In this document: piece after piece, positions 26,093 through 35,060 of the stretch
Position numbering within the stretch: position 1 is the stretch's first letter
Layout of the letters: each line of letters starts with the position of its first letter
Source: Hyphomicrobium_A sp963726795
GTDB lineage: Bacteria > Pseudomonadota > Alphaproteobacteria > Rhizobiales > Hyphomicrobiaceae
Reading direction: 5' to 3'
DNA: 64,000 nt
Assembly (NCBI GenBank): GCA_963726795.1
Contig: CAVSDD010000005.1
Span: forward strand, 1-64,000
Position numbers and translations under genes: made by a program
The notes under the pieces: model-generated
The model's database searches: none
Seen by the model: only the letters and a program-made list of their open reading frames with translations
What the model was told of the DNA's origin: nothing

Positions 26093-27034
26093 ATGCTGGT
26101 TGTTCACGGCTACGAGAAAGTGCCGCTGGAAGCGCGCGGCGGCGTGCTCGCCATCGGTAACTTTGACGGTGTGCATCGGGGCCATCAGGCGTTGCTTGCC
26201 GCAGCCGCCGATCGCGCGCGCGCGATCGGCGCGCCTGCCGGCGCGCTCGTGTTTGAGCCGCACCCGCGCGAGTTTTTCCATCCCGAGGAGCCGCACTTCC
26301 GGCTGACGCCGCTTGCCCAGAAGCTCGAGATTTTCGCGGGCATGGGTCTCGATCTTGCGGTCGTGCTCGATTTCAACGCGCAGCTTGCAGGGCTTCCAGC
26401 CGACGATTTCATCAAGCGCGTGCTGGTGGAAGCCCTGGGCGCGCGCCACATCGTCATCGGGCATGATTTCTTCTTCGGCAAAGGCCGCAGCGGAACGCCC
26501 GAGACGATGCAGGCTGCCGCCGCCAAGTACGGCTTCGGGCTGACGATCATCGCGCCCGTCGCCGACGACGGAGAGGTGCTGTCATCGAGCGCGATCCGGC
26601 TGCGGCTCGCGCAGGGAGACGTGAAGGGCGCGGCGCACATGCTCGGGCGCTGGTGGCGCGCGGGCGGCAAGGTCGTCGGCGGCGCCAAGCGTGGGGAGGG
26701 GCTTGGCTTTCCAACGGCGAACATTCCCTTGCCCCAGGGGACGAGCCTCGGCCACGGCATCTATGCGGTGCACGCCACGATCGAAGGGAAGCGCTATGAC
26801 GGTGCGGCTTATCTCGGCACGCGCCCCACCTACGATGACGGGATGCCGGTGCTCGAAGTGTTCCTGTTCGACTTTCACGGCGACCTCTACGGGCTCGAGG
26901 TCGCGGTGGAGTTCATCGACTTCGTGCGCGGGGACCGCAAGTTCTCAACAAGCGAGGCGCTGATCGCGCAAATGCGGACCGACTGCGACAGCGCGCGAGC
27001 GATCCTCGCCGCGGCGCCGGCAATGCCCGCCTAG
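26093..27034 (+). CDS. ribF: Bifunctional riboflavin kinase / FAD synthetase
   Basis: 313 residues from MLVVHGYEKVP (26093); longer upstream codons are not family-like. The N-terminal FAD synthetase domain has the nucleotidyl-transferase motif AIGNFDGVHRGHQALL and IVIGHDFFFGKGRSG. The C-terminal riboflavin kinase domain (about 190-313) has GEGLGFPTANI, the PTAN metal/ATP motif, and EVFLFDFHGDLYG. Makes FMN and then FAD. It precedes ileS, a classic ribF-ileS-lspA order. Confidence 0.95.
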   Translation: MLVVHGYEKVPLEARGGVLAIGNFDGVHRGHQALLAAAADRARAIGAPAGALVFEPHPREFFHPEEPHFRLTPLAQKLEIFAGMGLDLAVVLDFNAQLAGLPADDFIKRVLVEALGARHIVIGHDFFFGKGRSGTPETMQAAAAKYGFGLTIIAPVADDGEVLSSSAIRLRLAQGDVKGAAHMLGRWWRAGGKVVGGAKRGEGLGFPTANIPLPQGTSLGHGIYAVHATIEGKRYDGAAYLGTRPTYDDGMPVLEVFLFDFHGDLYGLEVAVEFIDFVRGDRKFSTSEALIAQMRTDCDSARAILAAAPAMPA

Positions 27035-27173
27035 GGGGCTGCGCGCGAACGGCGCCTTTATTCGCGGGGGGCATGTTGCTAGAACCCCCGCCAGCAATTC
27101 CGCAAGATGGGCGGCGAGATCAGATTATGACCAAAGACAGCGGCACCAAGGATGGTGCCGGAAAAAGCACGAA

Positions 27174-30100
27174 ATGAAGCCGAAGGAGGCTGCATCGCCG
27201 TCGGCCGCAGCAGCGCCTGCGCCTACTCCGCAGCCTGCGGCTGTTCCGAAGGCCCCAGCGTCAGAAGGCGGCCGCGACTGGAGCAAGACGCTGTTCCTGC
27301 CCGAGACGGATTTCCCCATGCGCGCCGGGTTGCCCGAGCTCGAGCCGAGGTTGCTGCAGCGCTGGAACGACATCGGGCTCTATGAGCTTCTGCGTGGCGC
27401 AGCGCGCGGGCGCCCGAAATTCCTGCTGCACGACGGGCCACCCTACGCCAACGGGCAGATCCACATCGGACACGCGCTGAACAAGATCCTGAAAGACCTC
27501 GTCGTCAAATCGCAGACGATGCTGGGCTACGATTCCAACTACGTGCCGGGCTGGGACTGCCACGGCCTGCCGATCGAATGGAAGATCGAGGAGAGCTATC
27601 GCGCCAAGGGCCGCGAGAAGCCGAAGTTCGACGACGCCGACGCGATCAACGCGTTCCGCGCCGAGTGCCGCGCCTTTGCGCGTCACTGGGTCGAGGTGCA
27701 GCGCGAGGAGTTCAAGCGGCTCGGCGTCGTCGGCGATTGGGCGCATCCGTATTTGACCATGAGCCACGCGGCCGAAGCCGCGATCGCCAACGAGATCATG
27801 AAGTTTGCGATGAACGGCGCGCTCTATCGCGGGTCGAAGCCGGTGATGTGGTCGGTCGTGGAGAAGACCGCGCTCGCGGAGGCCGAGGTCGAGTACCAGG
27901 ACTATCAGTCGGACATGATCTGGGTGAAGTTCCCGGTCATGTGGACGCGCCAAGCGCGAGTGACTGCAGCCGCTGGCGACCGGCGAAACCGATCTGCTCA
28001 CAAGCTTCGATCGTTATCTGGACGACGACACCGTGGACCATCCCGGGCAACCGCGCGATCTCGTTCTCGTCGAAGATCGACTACGGCCTCTACGAGGTGA
28101 CCGCCGCGCCCGAGGGCAATTGGGCCAAGGTGGGCGACAAGCTACGTCCTTGCCGACAAGCTCGCTGCCGAGGTCATGAAGGCTGCCAAGGTCGAGGCCT
28201 TCGAGAAGCGTCGGCGACGATTTCGACACGGAGGATCTGGACGATCTGGTCGTCAGCGCATCCGCTGCGAGCAGCTCGGCTATGATTTCGACGTGCCGCT
28301 GCTCGACGGCGATCACGTCACCGACGATACCGGCACCGGCTTCGTGCACACCGCGCCTGGCCACGGCACCGACGACTACCAGATCTGGATGGCGAACGCC
28401 GCGAAGCTCAAGGAGCGCGGCATCGACACGACGATCCCGTTCACCGTCGATGCCGACGGCGTGCTCACCGCGGATGCGCCGGGCTTTGAAGGCAAGCGCG
28501 TCCTCACCGAGAAGGGCGACAAGGGCGACGCCAACGACGCCGTCATCAAGGCGCTGGCCGAGGCCAGCGCGCTCATTGCGCGCGCACGTCTGAAGCACCA
28601 ATACCCACACTCGTGGCGCTCCAAGAAGCCGGTGATCTTCCGCAACACGCCCCAGTGGTTCATCGCCATGGACAAGCCGCTCAAGGGCATCCCCAAGAGC
28701 GGCAACCAGACGCTGCGCCAGCTCGCGCTGCGCGCGATCGAGGAAACGAGCTGGGTGCCGGCGTCGGGCGAGAACCGCATCCGCGGCATGGTCGACGGCC
28801 GCCCCGACTGGGTCGTCTCGCGCCAGCGCGCCTGGGGCGTGCCGATCACCGTGTTCCGCAACAAGGAAACGGGCGAGGTGATCCCCTCCGCGAAATTCTC
28901 GAAGTCGAAGGAGCTCATCGCGCGCATCCACAAGGCCTTCGCGCTAGACGGCGCCGACGTTTGGTTCGCGCCGGGCGCCAAGGAGCGTTTTCTCGACGGG
29001 CTCGTCGATGACCCGGCCCAGTGGGACGAGGTGCGCGACATCCTCGACGTCTGGTTCGATTCAGGCTCAACGCACGCCTTCGTGCTGGAGGATCATGAGC
29101 ACTTCCCCGGCCTCGCAGGCATCGAGCGCGTGCGCGATGGCGGCAAGGACCGCGTCATGTACCTGGAAGGCTCCGACCAGCACCGGGGCTGGTTCCAGTC
29201 GTCGCTGCTGGAATCGTGCGGCACGCGTGCGCGCGCGCCCTACGACATCGTGCTGACGCACGGCTTCATCCTCGACGAGAAGGGGGATGAGAAAATGTCG
29301 AAATCGAAGGGCAACGTTCTCTCGCCGCAGGATGTGATGAAGGCGTCCGGCGCCGATATCCTGCGGCTGTGGGTGGCCTCGGCGGACACCATGAACGACA
29401 TCCGTTTCGGCCCGGCCATCGTGCAATCGGCGGCTGAATCCTACCGCAAGCTGCGCAACACGCTGCGCTGGATGCTGGGGGCGCTCGCGCATTTCAAGCC
29501 CGAGGACCGGGTCAAGTGGAAGGATATGCGCGACCTCGAGCTCGAGCGGCTGATGCTGCACCGTTTGGCCGTTCTGGCCGAAGACGTGCGCCAAGCTTAC
29601 GTCGCCTACGACTATCGCAAGGTCGTCGCGATGCTGTCGCACTTCATGAACTCGGAGCTGTCGGCGTTCTATTTCGACATTCGCAAGGACGCGCTCTATT
29701 GCGAGCCCTATTCGAGCGTGAAGCGGCGCGCCGCGCTCACCGTGATCGACACGATGTTTTCCTATCTCACCGTCTGGCTGGCGCCGATCCTGTCGTTCAC
29801 CGCCGAAGAGGCGTGGCTGTCACGCGCGAGCCGGGGCGGGATGGCTCGGTGCATCTGGAAACATTCCCGGAGCCGGACAAGTCCTGGCGCAACGATGAGC
29901 TTGCCGAGAAGTGGGAGCTGGTGCGCCGCGTGCGCTCGGTCGTGACCGGCGCGCTCGAGGTCGAGCGCGCGGCCAAGCGCATTGGCTCGAGCCTGGAAGC
30001 CGCGCCCGAGGTCTACGTCGCAGACGGCGAAGCTGCTGCGCGCGCTTGAAGGCGTCGATCTGGAAGAGGTGTCGATCACCAGCGCCGCGCGCCTCATCGC

Positions 30101-30308
30101 CAAGGCTCCTCCGGCGGACGCGTTCACCCTGCCGGATGTGCCGGGCGTCGGCGTCGTTTCCAAGCGCGCCGTAGGCATCAAGTGCGCGCGCTCCTGGCGG
30201 ATCGTTGCCGACGTCGGCGCCGATCCGGACTTCCCCGATCTGTCCGCGCGCGATGCGGCCGCCGTGCGCGAGTTCGATGCGCGCGCGTCGAAGGGAGAGC
30301 CGCGATGA
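27174..30308 (+). CDS. ileS: Isoleucyl-tRNA synthetase, multiple frame breaks
   Basis: Charges tRNA-Ile. HIGH motif in PPYANGQIHIGHALNK, KMSKS in GDEKMSKSKGNVLS, editing-domain pieces VIWTTTPWTIPGN and TGTGFVHTAPGHGTDDY. The chain crosses frames repeatedly: several changes between 27950 and 28260, one near 29825 (GSVHLETFPEPDKSW resumes) and one near 30035 (ALEGVDLEEVSITSAA resumes). Overall length (1045 codons) is close to normal. The C-terminal zinc-knuckle equivalent KCARSWRIVADVG keeps one of four Cys. The stop overlaps the lspA start (ATGA). The gene is essential, so breaks are most likely sequence errors. A 16-codon frame from ATG 27127 ends at the ileS ATG and could be its mis-framed N-terminus. 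Confidence 0.9.
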
Positions 30309-30833
30309 CCGTGACTGCCGGTCCCGCCGGCTGGGTTTGGGGCCGCTACTCGAGGCTCGGGCTCAGCGTCTGTCTCGTGACGCTGCTGCTCGATCAGGCG
30401 AGCAAGTGGTGGCTGCTTGAAGGCTTTGACTTGCCCGCGCGCGGGCGGGTGGCGCTGACGCCGTTCTTCGACCTCGTCTATGTCAAGAACATCGGGATCA
30501 GCTACAGCCTGCTGGGTCAGGGCACCTACACCGGGCAGCTGGCGCTGGCAGCCTTTGGGGCGCTGGCCACCTGCGCGCTCTGGATATGGCTGGCGCGGGG
30601 AGTGACCAACACGCTGATGGCCGTGAGCCTCGGCCTCGTCATGGGCGGGGCGGTCGGCAACGCGATCGACCGCATACTCCTTGGCGGGGTTGCAGATTTT
30701 GCGTCCCTGCACGCGGCGGGCTTCTATTGGTATGTGTTCAATCTGGCCGATGTGGCCATTGTGGCGGGTGTCATCGGGCTGCTATACGAACTCCCTGCGG
30801 GGGAGTCGCAAAGACGCCGCAAAGGCGTTGTAG
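30305..30833 (+). CDS. lspA: Lipoprotein signal peptidase (signal peptidase II), stop codon apparently lost
   Basis: Inner-membrane aspartic protease that cleaves prolipoproteins before the lipidated Cys. Four helices; catalytic Asp residues in VGNAIDRILLGGVADF and VFNLADVAIVAGV, and the LLDQASKWW motif of helix 1. In the frame as given there is no stop: translation would run on into the next gene to 31285. TAG occurs at 30831-30833 in the +1 frame, so a single-base error near the lspA end would restore a normal ~175-residue protein; I give that end. Overlaps ileS by four bases. Confidence 0.85.
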
Positions 30834-30904
30834 CGCAGGGCATTAGCACACGCTCCGCAGACGCTCGACCACAGAATGTCGGGCCGAAAACAGGTGAGCT
30901 GGGG

Positions 30905-31391
30905 ATGGCGAAGCTGCCGATAATCCACCCTCTGAACCGTGCAGGGACAATGCTCCTGTGCGCGCTTGCTTTGGCTGTAGGTGGCTGCGGTACCGACGAC
31001 ATTCAGTTCAACGGCGGCATCTTCGATATGGTCGGCCTCTCCGACGACGCCAAGGCCAAGAACTCCCAAGGCGATCCCAAGGTTGCCGAGCGGGCGCCGC
31101 TCGTGGTTCCCCCTTCCATGGATCACCTGCCTGCCCCCGGCGAGGGTCAGATCGGCGCCGGACGGCCAGGTTGCCGGTGTCCGCGACGTCGACGCCACCG
31201 CGTCCGAGTCGAAGGCGGAGCTGGAGCGCAAGCAGGCCGCCTACTGCAAGGTCAACTACGACGATGCCAAGATGCGCGGCGATGATGCGACGGCGCTCAA
31301 CGCTGTTGGGCCGCTCGGACCGTGCCGGCCATCGGTGCTGAATTCCATCAAGAAGTGGAACGCCAGTGACTCGGGCGATGCTGGCCAGTAG
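30905..31391 (+). CDS. Outer-membrane lipoprotein (DUF3035/BamF-like), one frameshift near 31160
   Basis: Starts MAKLPIIHPLNRAGTMLLC with a lipoprotein signal peptide and lipobox AVGGC (lipidated Cys about residue 33). RAPLVVPPSMDHLPAPGE resembles the APLVVPP-x-LRPPxPG core of DUF3035/BamF-like lipoproteins. Near 31150-31165 the frame slips and resumes as PDGQVAGVRDVDATASES, ending in KVNYDDAKMRGDDATALNAV and NSIKKWNASDSGDAGQ at 31391. Corrected length about 161 residues. It sits right behind lspA, in frame with it. Role in beta-barrel assembly is inferred from family resemblance only. Confidence 0.7.
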
Positions 31392-31461
31392 CCCCTCTGG
31401 TTGCAGGCCGCGGCAGAGTTCCCCATAAGATTGCCTGATGTTCCCGATTGGAAAAATTCAA

Positions 31462-31491
31462 TTGCGCTGATTTGCGCAGTTTCGCTATATC
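31462..31491 (+). promoter_or_regulatory. Possible sigma70-type promoter for pqqA
   Basis: TTGCGC (31462-31467) and TATATC (31486-31491) with an 18-base spacer lie about 57 bases upstream of the pqqA ATG, in a locally AT-richer stretch. Spacing is acceptable and the -35 is imperfect. No transcription data. Confidence 0.3.
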
Positions 31492-31547
31492 CCGTGTGGG
31501 ATGGAGGGGCCCTCTCTCCGGTGCCCGCTTATGGAGGAAACAAAAAA

Positions 31548-31637
31548 ATGAAGATCTGGAACAAGCCGCAGGTTCGCGAGCAGGAAGTCGGCCTCGAAGT
31601 TACGAGCTATATGCCCGCCGAGATCGACATCATCTAA
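31548..31637 (+). CDS. pqqA: PQQ precursor peptide PqqA, stand-alone copy
   Basis: 29-residue peptide, MKIWNKPQVREQEVGLEVTS then YMPAEIDII. PqqA is the ribosomal precursor of pyrroloquinoline quinone; PqqE cross-links a Glu and a Tyr separated by three residues, here Glu17 and Tyr21 in EVTSY. The AEID tail matches Methylobacterium-type PqqA. GGAGG lies 10 bases upstream of ATG 31548. A strong terminator follows 24 bases after the stop, so it forms its own transcript. No pqqB, C, D or E is in the window. A longer in-frame start at 31401 is not peptide-like. Confidence 0.85.
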   Translation: MKIWNKPQVREQEVGLEVTSYMPAEIDII

Positions 31638-31661
31638 CGTTCTGCTTTCTGCGATACCGCA

Positions 31662-31698
31662 ATGCGGCGGCCGGCAACGGCCGTCGCATTTTGTTTTT
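31662..31698 (+). terminator. Rho-independent terminator of pqqA
   Basis: 12-bp stem ATGCGGCGGCCG (31662-31673) with CGGCCGTCGCAT (31678-31689), one G-T pair, GCAA tetraloop, followed by TTTTGTTTTT-type run to 31698. It may also serve the convergent minus-strand gene ending at 31734. Confidence 0.85.
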
Positions 31699-31733
31699 GG
31701 ACCGAGGCGGGCGCCAAAACGCGCAAGCTGAGC

Positions 31734-32018
31734 CTAGCGCGGTTTGTCGGCTCCATAATTGCTTTCCACCCGCGCCATCCAGCGCTGGAAGGAATTGCGC
31801 AGGACGTCGATGTCGAGGCGGGCACCCTCGACGACCGCTGACGACTGGTCGGCCTCGAGCCGGCGACGAATCTCCGCGTGCGAGGAGACCATGTTGTCCC
31901 AGTCCGCGCGCGCCTGCGCTGCGAGCGTCTCGCTTGGGACCGACGATCTCGCGGCTTTGATTTGCTGCTCCAGATCGTCGAGCTTGCGCTTGGTGTCCTC
32001 GATGGTGCTGTCGCTCAT
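31734..32018 (-). CDS. Small coiled-coil protein, unknown function
   Basis: 94 residues from ATG 32018 with GGAG 6 bases upstream. A helical, heptad-like N-terminus (TIEDTKRKLDDLEQQIKAA) is followed by a mixed-charge helix ending FQRWMARVESNYGADKPR. No domain recognised; reads toward the pqqA terminator. A second short coiled-coil gene lies 257 bases upstream on the same strand. Confidence 0.62.
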   Translation of the reverse strand: MSDSTIEDTKRKLDDLEQQIKAARSSVPSETLAAQARADWDNMVSSHAEIRRRLEADQSSAVVEGARLDIDVLRNSFQRWMARVESNYGADKPR

Positions 32019-32275
32019 GTGCGCTCCGCCGTTGGCAAGGTGTGGCCTCCAATGTGCCAGCCCGAGCAATAGAAGCAAACTCCTGCCGAATGGTTGCGGC
32101 CGGGGGCTGCTGTAGGCGGGTATCGGGAAGGGCGCCGACCCGGGTGGCGACGGTTGTAAGGCGCGTTAGGCTCTGTTTGATGCGGCGGCATCGCACTGCC
32201 GGACAAGGCGCTCCTTCAGTCGCGTGCCCTCGGGTCGGCTATCTCGTTGTGTGGCCGCTCACCAGCGTGCGGAGG

Positions 32276-32503
32276 TCACTGGCGCCGGCATTTGAGGCCA
32301 AGAAGCTGATTGTCCAGTTCGCCCAGGAGCTTGCGCGTCGCAAGAAAATCCGCGCGGCGAGCCTCGCGCTCCTCGGGTGTGGGCTCGCGGTCGAGCTCGT
32401 CGAAGCGTCCTACGATTTGCTCGCACTGGCTCTGGAGCGCCAAGAGCTGCGCTTTCAGCCGTTCCTCGTTCATGCGGTTCTCGAAGCCTTTCGCGTCGAA
32501 CAT
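32276..32503 (-). CDS. Small coiled-coil protein, unknown function
   Basis: 75 residues from ATG 32503 with GGGAG 8 bases upstream. Largely helical and charged (NEERLKAQLLALQSQCEQIV and REPTPEEREARRADFLATRK). No family recognised. It may be co-transcribed with the neighbouring 94-residue coiled-coil gene; together they are divergent from the bactofilin gene. Confidence 0.58.
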   Translation of the reverse strand: MFDAKGFENRMNEERLKAQLLALQSQCEQIVGRFDELDREPTPEEREARRADFLATRKLLGELDNQLLGLKCRRQ

Positions 32504-32787
32504 CGAAGTACTCCCGAACTTTGTGACTGGCCGCATTAGCGCCCCGCAGGCAGCCCTGCGCCATCGCGGGATCGGATTTATCCCCGCAATCCCAATAGGC
32601 TCTGGACCGCCAAAAGCTCGCCGCGACTTGCAAGCCGCATGCGGACGATGCGGGCTCGTCGCGTCGGCGCTGGATGATTTTTTCAGATCGACAAAAATTT
32701 GCCGCGGATCGGTGCATTGCTGCGTCTGCGGGGTACGCATCACAGAAATCCAATTTGACCAGCGTCAATTCGCCGGAGGTGTACCCC

Positions 32788-33306
32788 GTGTTCAGCGTAG
32801 ATACGAAGACCGAGCCCGCTTCATCCAAGCCGGTTCCCCCCCGCAGCCCGGACTTGAGCCCGGCGGCGGTTGCTCGCCCCGAGCCTGCCTACAAACCGGC
32901 TGCGGCCGCGGCCAATGGCGTGTCGGTGATCGGCCGGGATCTGACGATCCTCGGGGACAAGATCACCATCGTTTCGCAGAACAAGCTGCAGGTCGATGGC
33001 GATGTCCGCGGCGACGTCTACGGCAAGCAGGTCGTTATCACCACCGATGGGTCGGTCGTGGGCCTGGTTCGCGCCGAGAAGATCGAGGTGCATGGCGCGG
33101 TGAGCGGCTCGATCTGCGCAGTGACCGTTGTGCTGCACGCATCCGCCAGGGTCGACGGCGACATCATGCATCAAACCCTCGCGCTCGCTGAGGGGGCGCA
33201 ATTCGAGGGGCGCGTGCGGCGCTCCGACGATACGAGTGAGCTTCTGCCGGTTCTCGATCCCGAGGCCGTCTCTTCGAGCCGCGGGGCGCAGCGCGGGTTC
33301 ATGTGA
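32788..33306 (+). CDS. Bactofilin family cytoskeletal protein, copy 1
   Basis: 172 residues from GTG 32788, chosen because GGAGGT lies 7 bases upstream. A Pro-rich disordered N-tail (about 1-50) leads into the bactofilin beta-helix (about 55-150): VIGRDLTILGDKITIVSQNK, then repeated VDGDVRGDVYG and KIEVHGAVSGSI turns. The C-tail is short. Bactofilins polymerise without nucleotide and scaffold local wall synthesis, stalk or shape functions. A close paralogue lies 1.75 kb downstream on the same strand. Confidence 0.92.
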   Translation: MFSVDTKTEPASSKPVPPRSPDLSPAAVARPEPAYKPAAAAANGVSVIGRDLTILGDKITIVSQNKLQVDGDVRGDVYGKQVVITTDGSVVGLVRAEKIEVHGAVSGSICAVTVVLHASARVDGDIMHQTLALAEGAQFEGRVRRSDDTSELLPVLDPEAVSSSRGAQRGFM

Positions 33307-33382
33307 GCGGGCTCATGGGCCCGTTGGTTGGCGTCGTCTCGGCAGTAACGGTCGAGCAGCGCATGTTCGGGTGGAGACGTTT

Positions 33383-33769
33383 ATGATCACGCTGATGGAT
33401 GCCCTGTCGGTCGAGCGCGACAAGCGCCGGCGGAATTTCAGGGAAGAGGCACTGCAGCGCCAACTCGCACGCGAGGTGCTGCGGCGGTTGGGTGAGAGCC
33501 TGTCCGCCGCGCCGCTGCCGCGCTGGTACTTCATTCCCAACGGCGATGAGATCGTCGTGATCCATAACAAGGACGGCGCCGGCAGCCGTCATCGCGTCGG
33601 GGCGTGGTCGATCGACCAGGAGAACCGCCTCGCCTTCGGCGACGAGCGCACCGAGTGGATCACAGCCGAAAGCTGGAGCCGCGTGGTCGACAAGGCAGTG
33701 GCGATCACTGCGACGATGATTCTGGATCACGACATCCAGGTCACCACCGAGGCATCCTCGGCGGCGTGA
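33383..33769 (+). CDS. Conserved-looking hypothetical protein
   Basis: 128 residues from ATG 33383 with GGAG 6 bases upstream. Predicted soluble; N-terminal basic helix (VERDKRRRNFREEALQRQLA) followed by an alpha/beta region with PRWYFIPNGDEIVVIHNKDG and RLAFGDERTEWITAESW. No motif recognised. It lies 76 bases behind bactofilin 1 and may share its transcript. Confidence 0.65.
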   Translation: MITLMDALSVERDKRRRNFREEALQRQLAREVLRRLGESLSAAPLPRWYFIPNGDEIVVIHNKDGAGSRHRVGAWSIDQENRLAFGDERTEWITAESWSRVVDKAVAITATMILDHDIQVTTEASSAA

Positions 33770-33797
33770 CGCTCAACATGCTGAGTAGGAACCGAAT

Positions 33798-33819
33798 GGG
33801 CGCGCGTCTTTGCGCGCCC
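33798..33819. terminator. GC hairpin between converging genes
   Basis: GGGCGCGC (33798-33805) pairs perfectly with GCGCGCCC (33812-33819), loop GTCTTT. It sits between a plus-strand stop (33769) and a minus-strand stop (33825). No T-run, so it may be only an mRNA-end stabiliser. Confidence 0.4.
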
Positions 33820-33824
33820 CGCGG

Positions 33825-33959
33825 TCAGCTGACGCCGACTTTGCCCAAGAAGCCGGCTACGATTGCGATTACGAGAATTCCTACGAAAAACCACGTTAGG
33901 GCGTTGTCGCCGTAGAAGGCGACCGCATCTTTGGGTCTACGTGAAAGTGCGCGCGACAT
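33825..33959 (-). CDS. 44-residue single-helix membrane protein
   Basis: MSRALSRRPKDAVAFYGDNA then LTWFFVGILVIAIVAGFLG and a short tail. GGAGGAA lies about 6 bases before the ATG at 33959. Basic N-terminus and one membrane helix (about 21-40). The pattern is convincing for a real small membrane protein, but I recognise no family. Confidence 0.6.
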   Translation of the reverse strand: MSRALSRRPKDAVAFYGDNALTWFFVGILVIAIVAGFLGKVGVS

Positions 33960-34125
33960 GGCGTTCCTCCTCGCCCAGACGCCTGCGTTTTTTGCCTACT
34001 GAATAGGCACACTCTCGCTGATTTGGCAGGGGGATGAAAAGCCTGGAGTGTGGGCGCAGATACAATCCGGGAAAGAAACCGCCGGTGCCGATAAAACGCG
34101 GCAGCAGCATCGCCGCGAATGCAAA

Positions 34126-34173
34126 ACGGCCGCCCTCGGTTTAGCCCGAGCGACGGCCGTCTTTGGATTTTTT
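34126..34173. terminator. Bidirectional Rho-independent terminator
   Basis: ACGGCCG (34126-34132) pairs with CGGCCGT (34154-34160), with an inner CTCGG/CCGAG stem. Plus strand continues CTTTGGATTTTTT; minus strand continues TTTTGC. It lies just beyond the stop (34177) of the minus-strand exported protein, which it probably terminates. Confidence 0.6.
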
Positions 34174-34176
34174 AGA

Positions 34177-34719
34177 TCAGCGAGCCTCTTGCTCGAAAGA
34201 GACGGGCAGCTGGACGGTGTAGGGCTCCATCTGCGGCGCGCGCTGCTCTGTGACCTCGCGGCGCAATAGCTGGAAGGCACACGCCCGCACGAGCTTGCTG
34301 GCCGCTGGCTCGGAAGGCTCGGCATTGCCGGAGACGGACCACTCAAGCGCCGGCACGAACGAGGACGTCTGCGGTTGCGCCGCCGCCATCGTCGTGCGCT
34401 TGGCAACGCAACGTAGACGCACGTCGATGCGCACTGGTGTCGGAGACGCAGCTGCGCGGCGCACCTCTTCATTGGCGAGCGCCAGCATGGCGCGCACCTT
34501 TTCGACGAACCGCGCATCCGCTGCGTTGTTTGTCGCTATCGGGGCACCGGGATCGGTGCTGGTGATTTTCTGGAGGAGAGTTTGGAGGCTGGCGTTCGCC
34601 GCCTCCTCGTTTTGCGCGCCGCTCCCGGTAGGGGAGAAATTTTCCGCAGCGGCGGCGGGCGCAATCAGCACGACGAATGACGCAAAAGCGAGACAGAACG
34701 CTTTCAAAGCACACCTCAC
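34177..34719 (-). CDS. Exported protein of unknown function
   Basis: 180 residues if GTG 34719 is used, which places a clean signal peptide first (RCALKAFCLAFASFVVLIAPAAAA). ATG 34773 would add 18 residues. The mature part is mixed helical/beta with PVRIDVRLRCVAKRTTMAAA and LVRACAFQLLRREV; two Cys may pair in the periplasm. No family recognised. Confidence 0.6.
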   Translation of the reverse strand: MRCALKAFCLAFASFVVLIAPAAAAENFSPTGSGAQNEEAANASLQTLLQKITSTDPGAPIATNNAADARFVEKVRAMLALANEEVRRAAASPTPVRIDVRLRCVAKRTTMAAAQPQTSSFVPALEWSVSGNAEPSEPAASKLVRACAFQLLRREVTEQRAPQMEPYTVQLPVSFEQEAR

Positions 34720-35060
34720 GACTTGAGACTGAGATACCCCGGTACGCGAGACTGCCCCTCGGTGAACTAACATCACCTTACGTGCGCCAACAATCGCGGG
34801 CCGCGGGTTTTGCACATGCGCCTGCGTGTCAGATGCAACGCAAATGCCCGGCATCGGAGCCCCCTTTTGCATATTGGCGATGAAGCTCTCGGCATGCACG
34901 AGAGGGCGCGCCGCGCCGTTTATCATTTCTGCGTCAATGCTCTCCGCCTCCAACACGTTCCATTGCGGACACAATATCGCCGTGGATGCGTGTGCATTCT
35001 CTGCCGGGGTCCACATCAGTTTTCCTGCAGTTTTCGCGTCTTGCGCGCCGGAGGTGTCTT
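34720..35060. other. 341-base divergent intergenic region
   Basis: Between the exported protein (minus) and bactofilin copy 2 (plus). Less GC-rich than coding DNA in places. Short open frames present on both strands look noncoding. Presumably holds both promoters; only the bactofilin ribosome site (GGAGGT, about 35050) is recognisable. Confidence 0.5.

Noticed and set aside
27261..28001. 246-codon minus-strand frame within ileS
   Set aside because: Antisense of a tRNA synthetase domain; no independent support.
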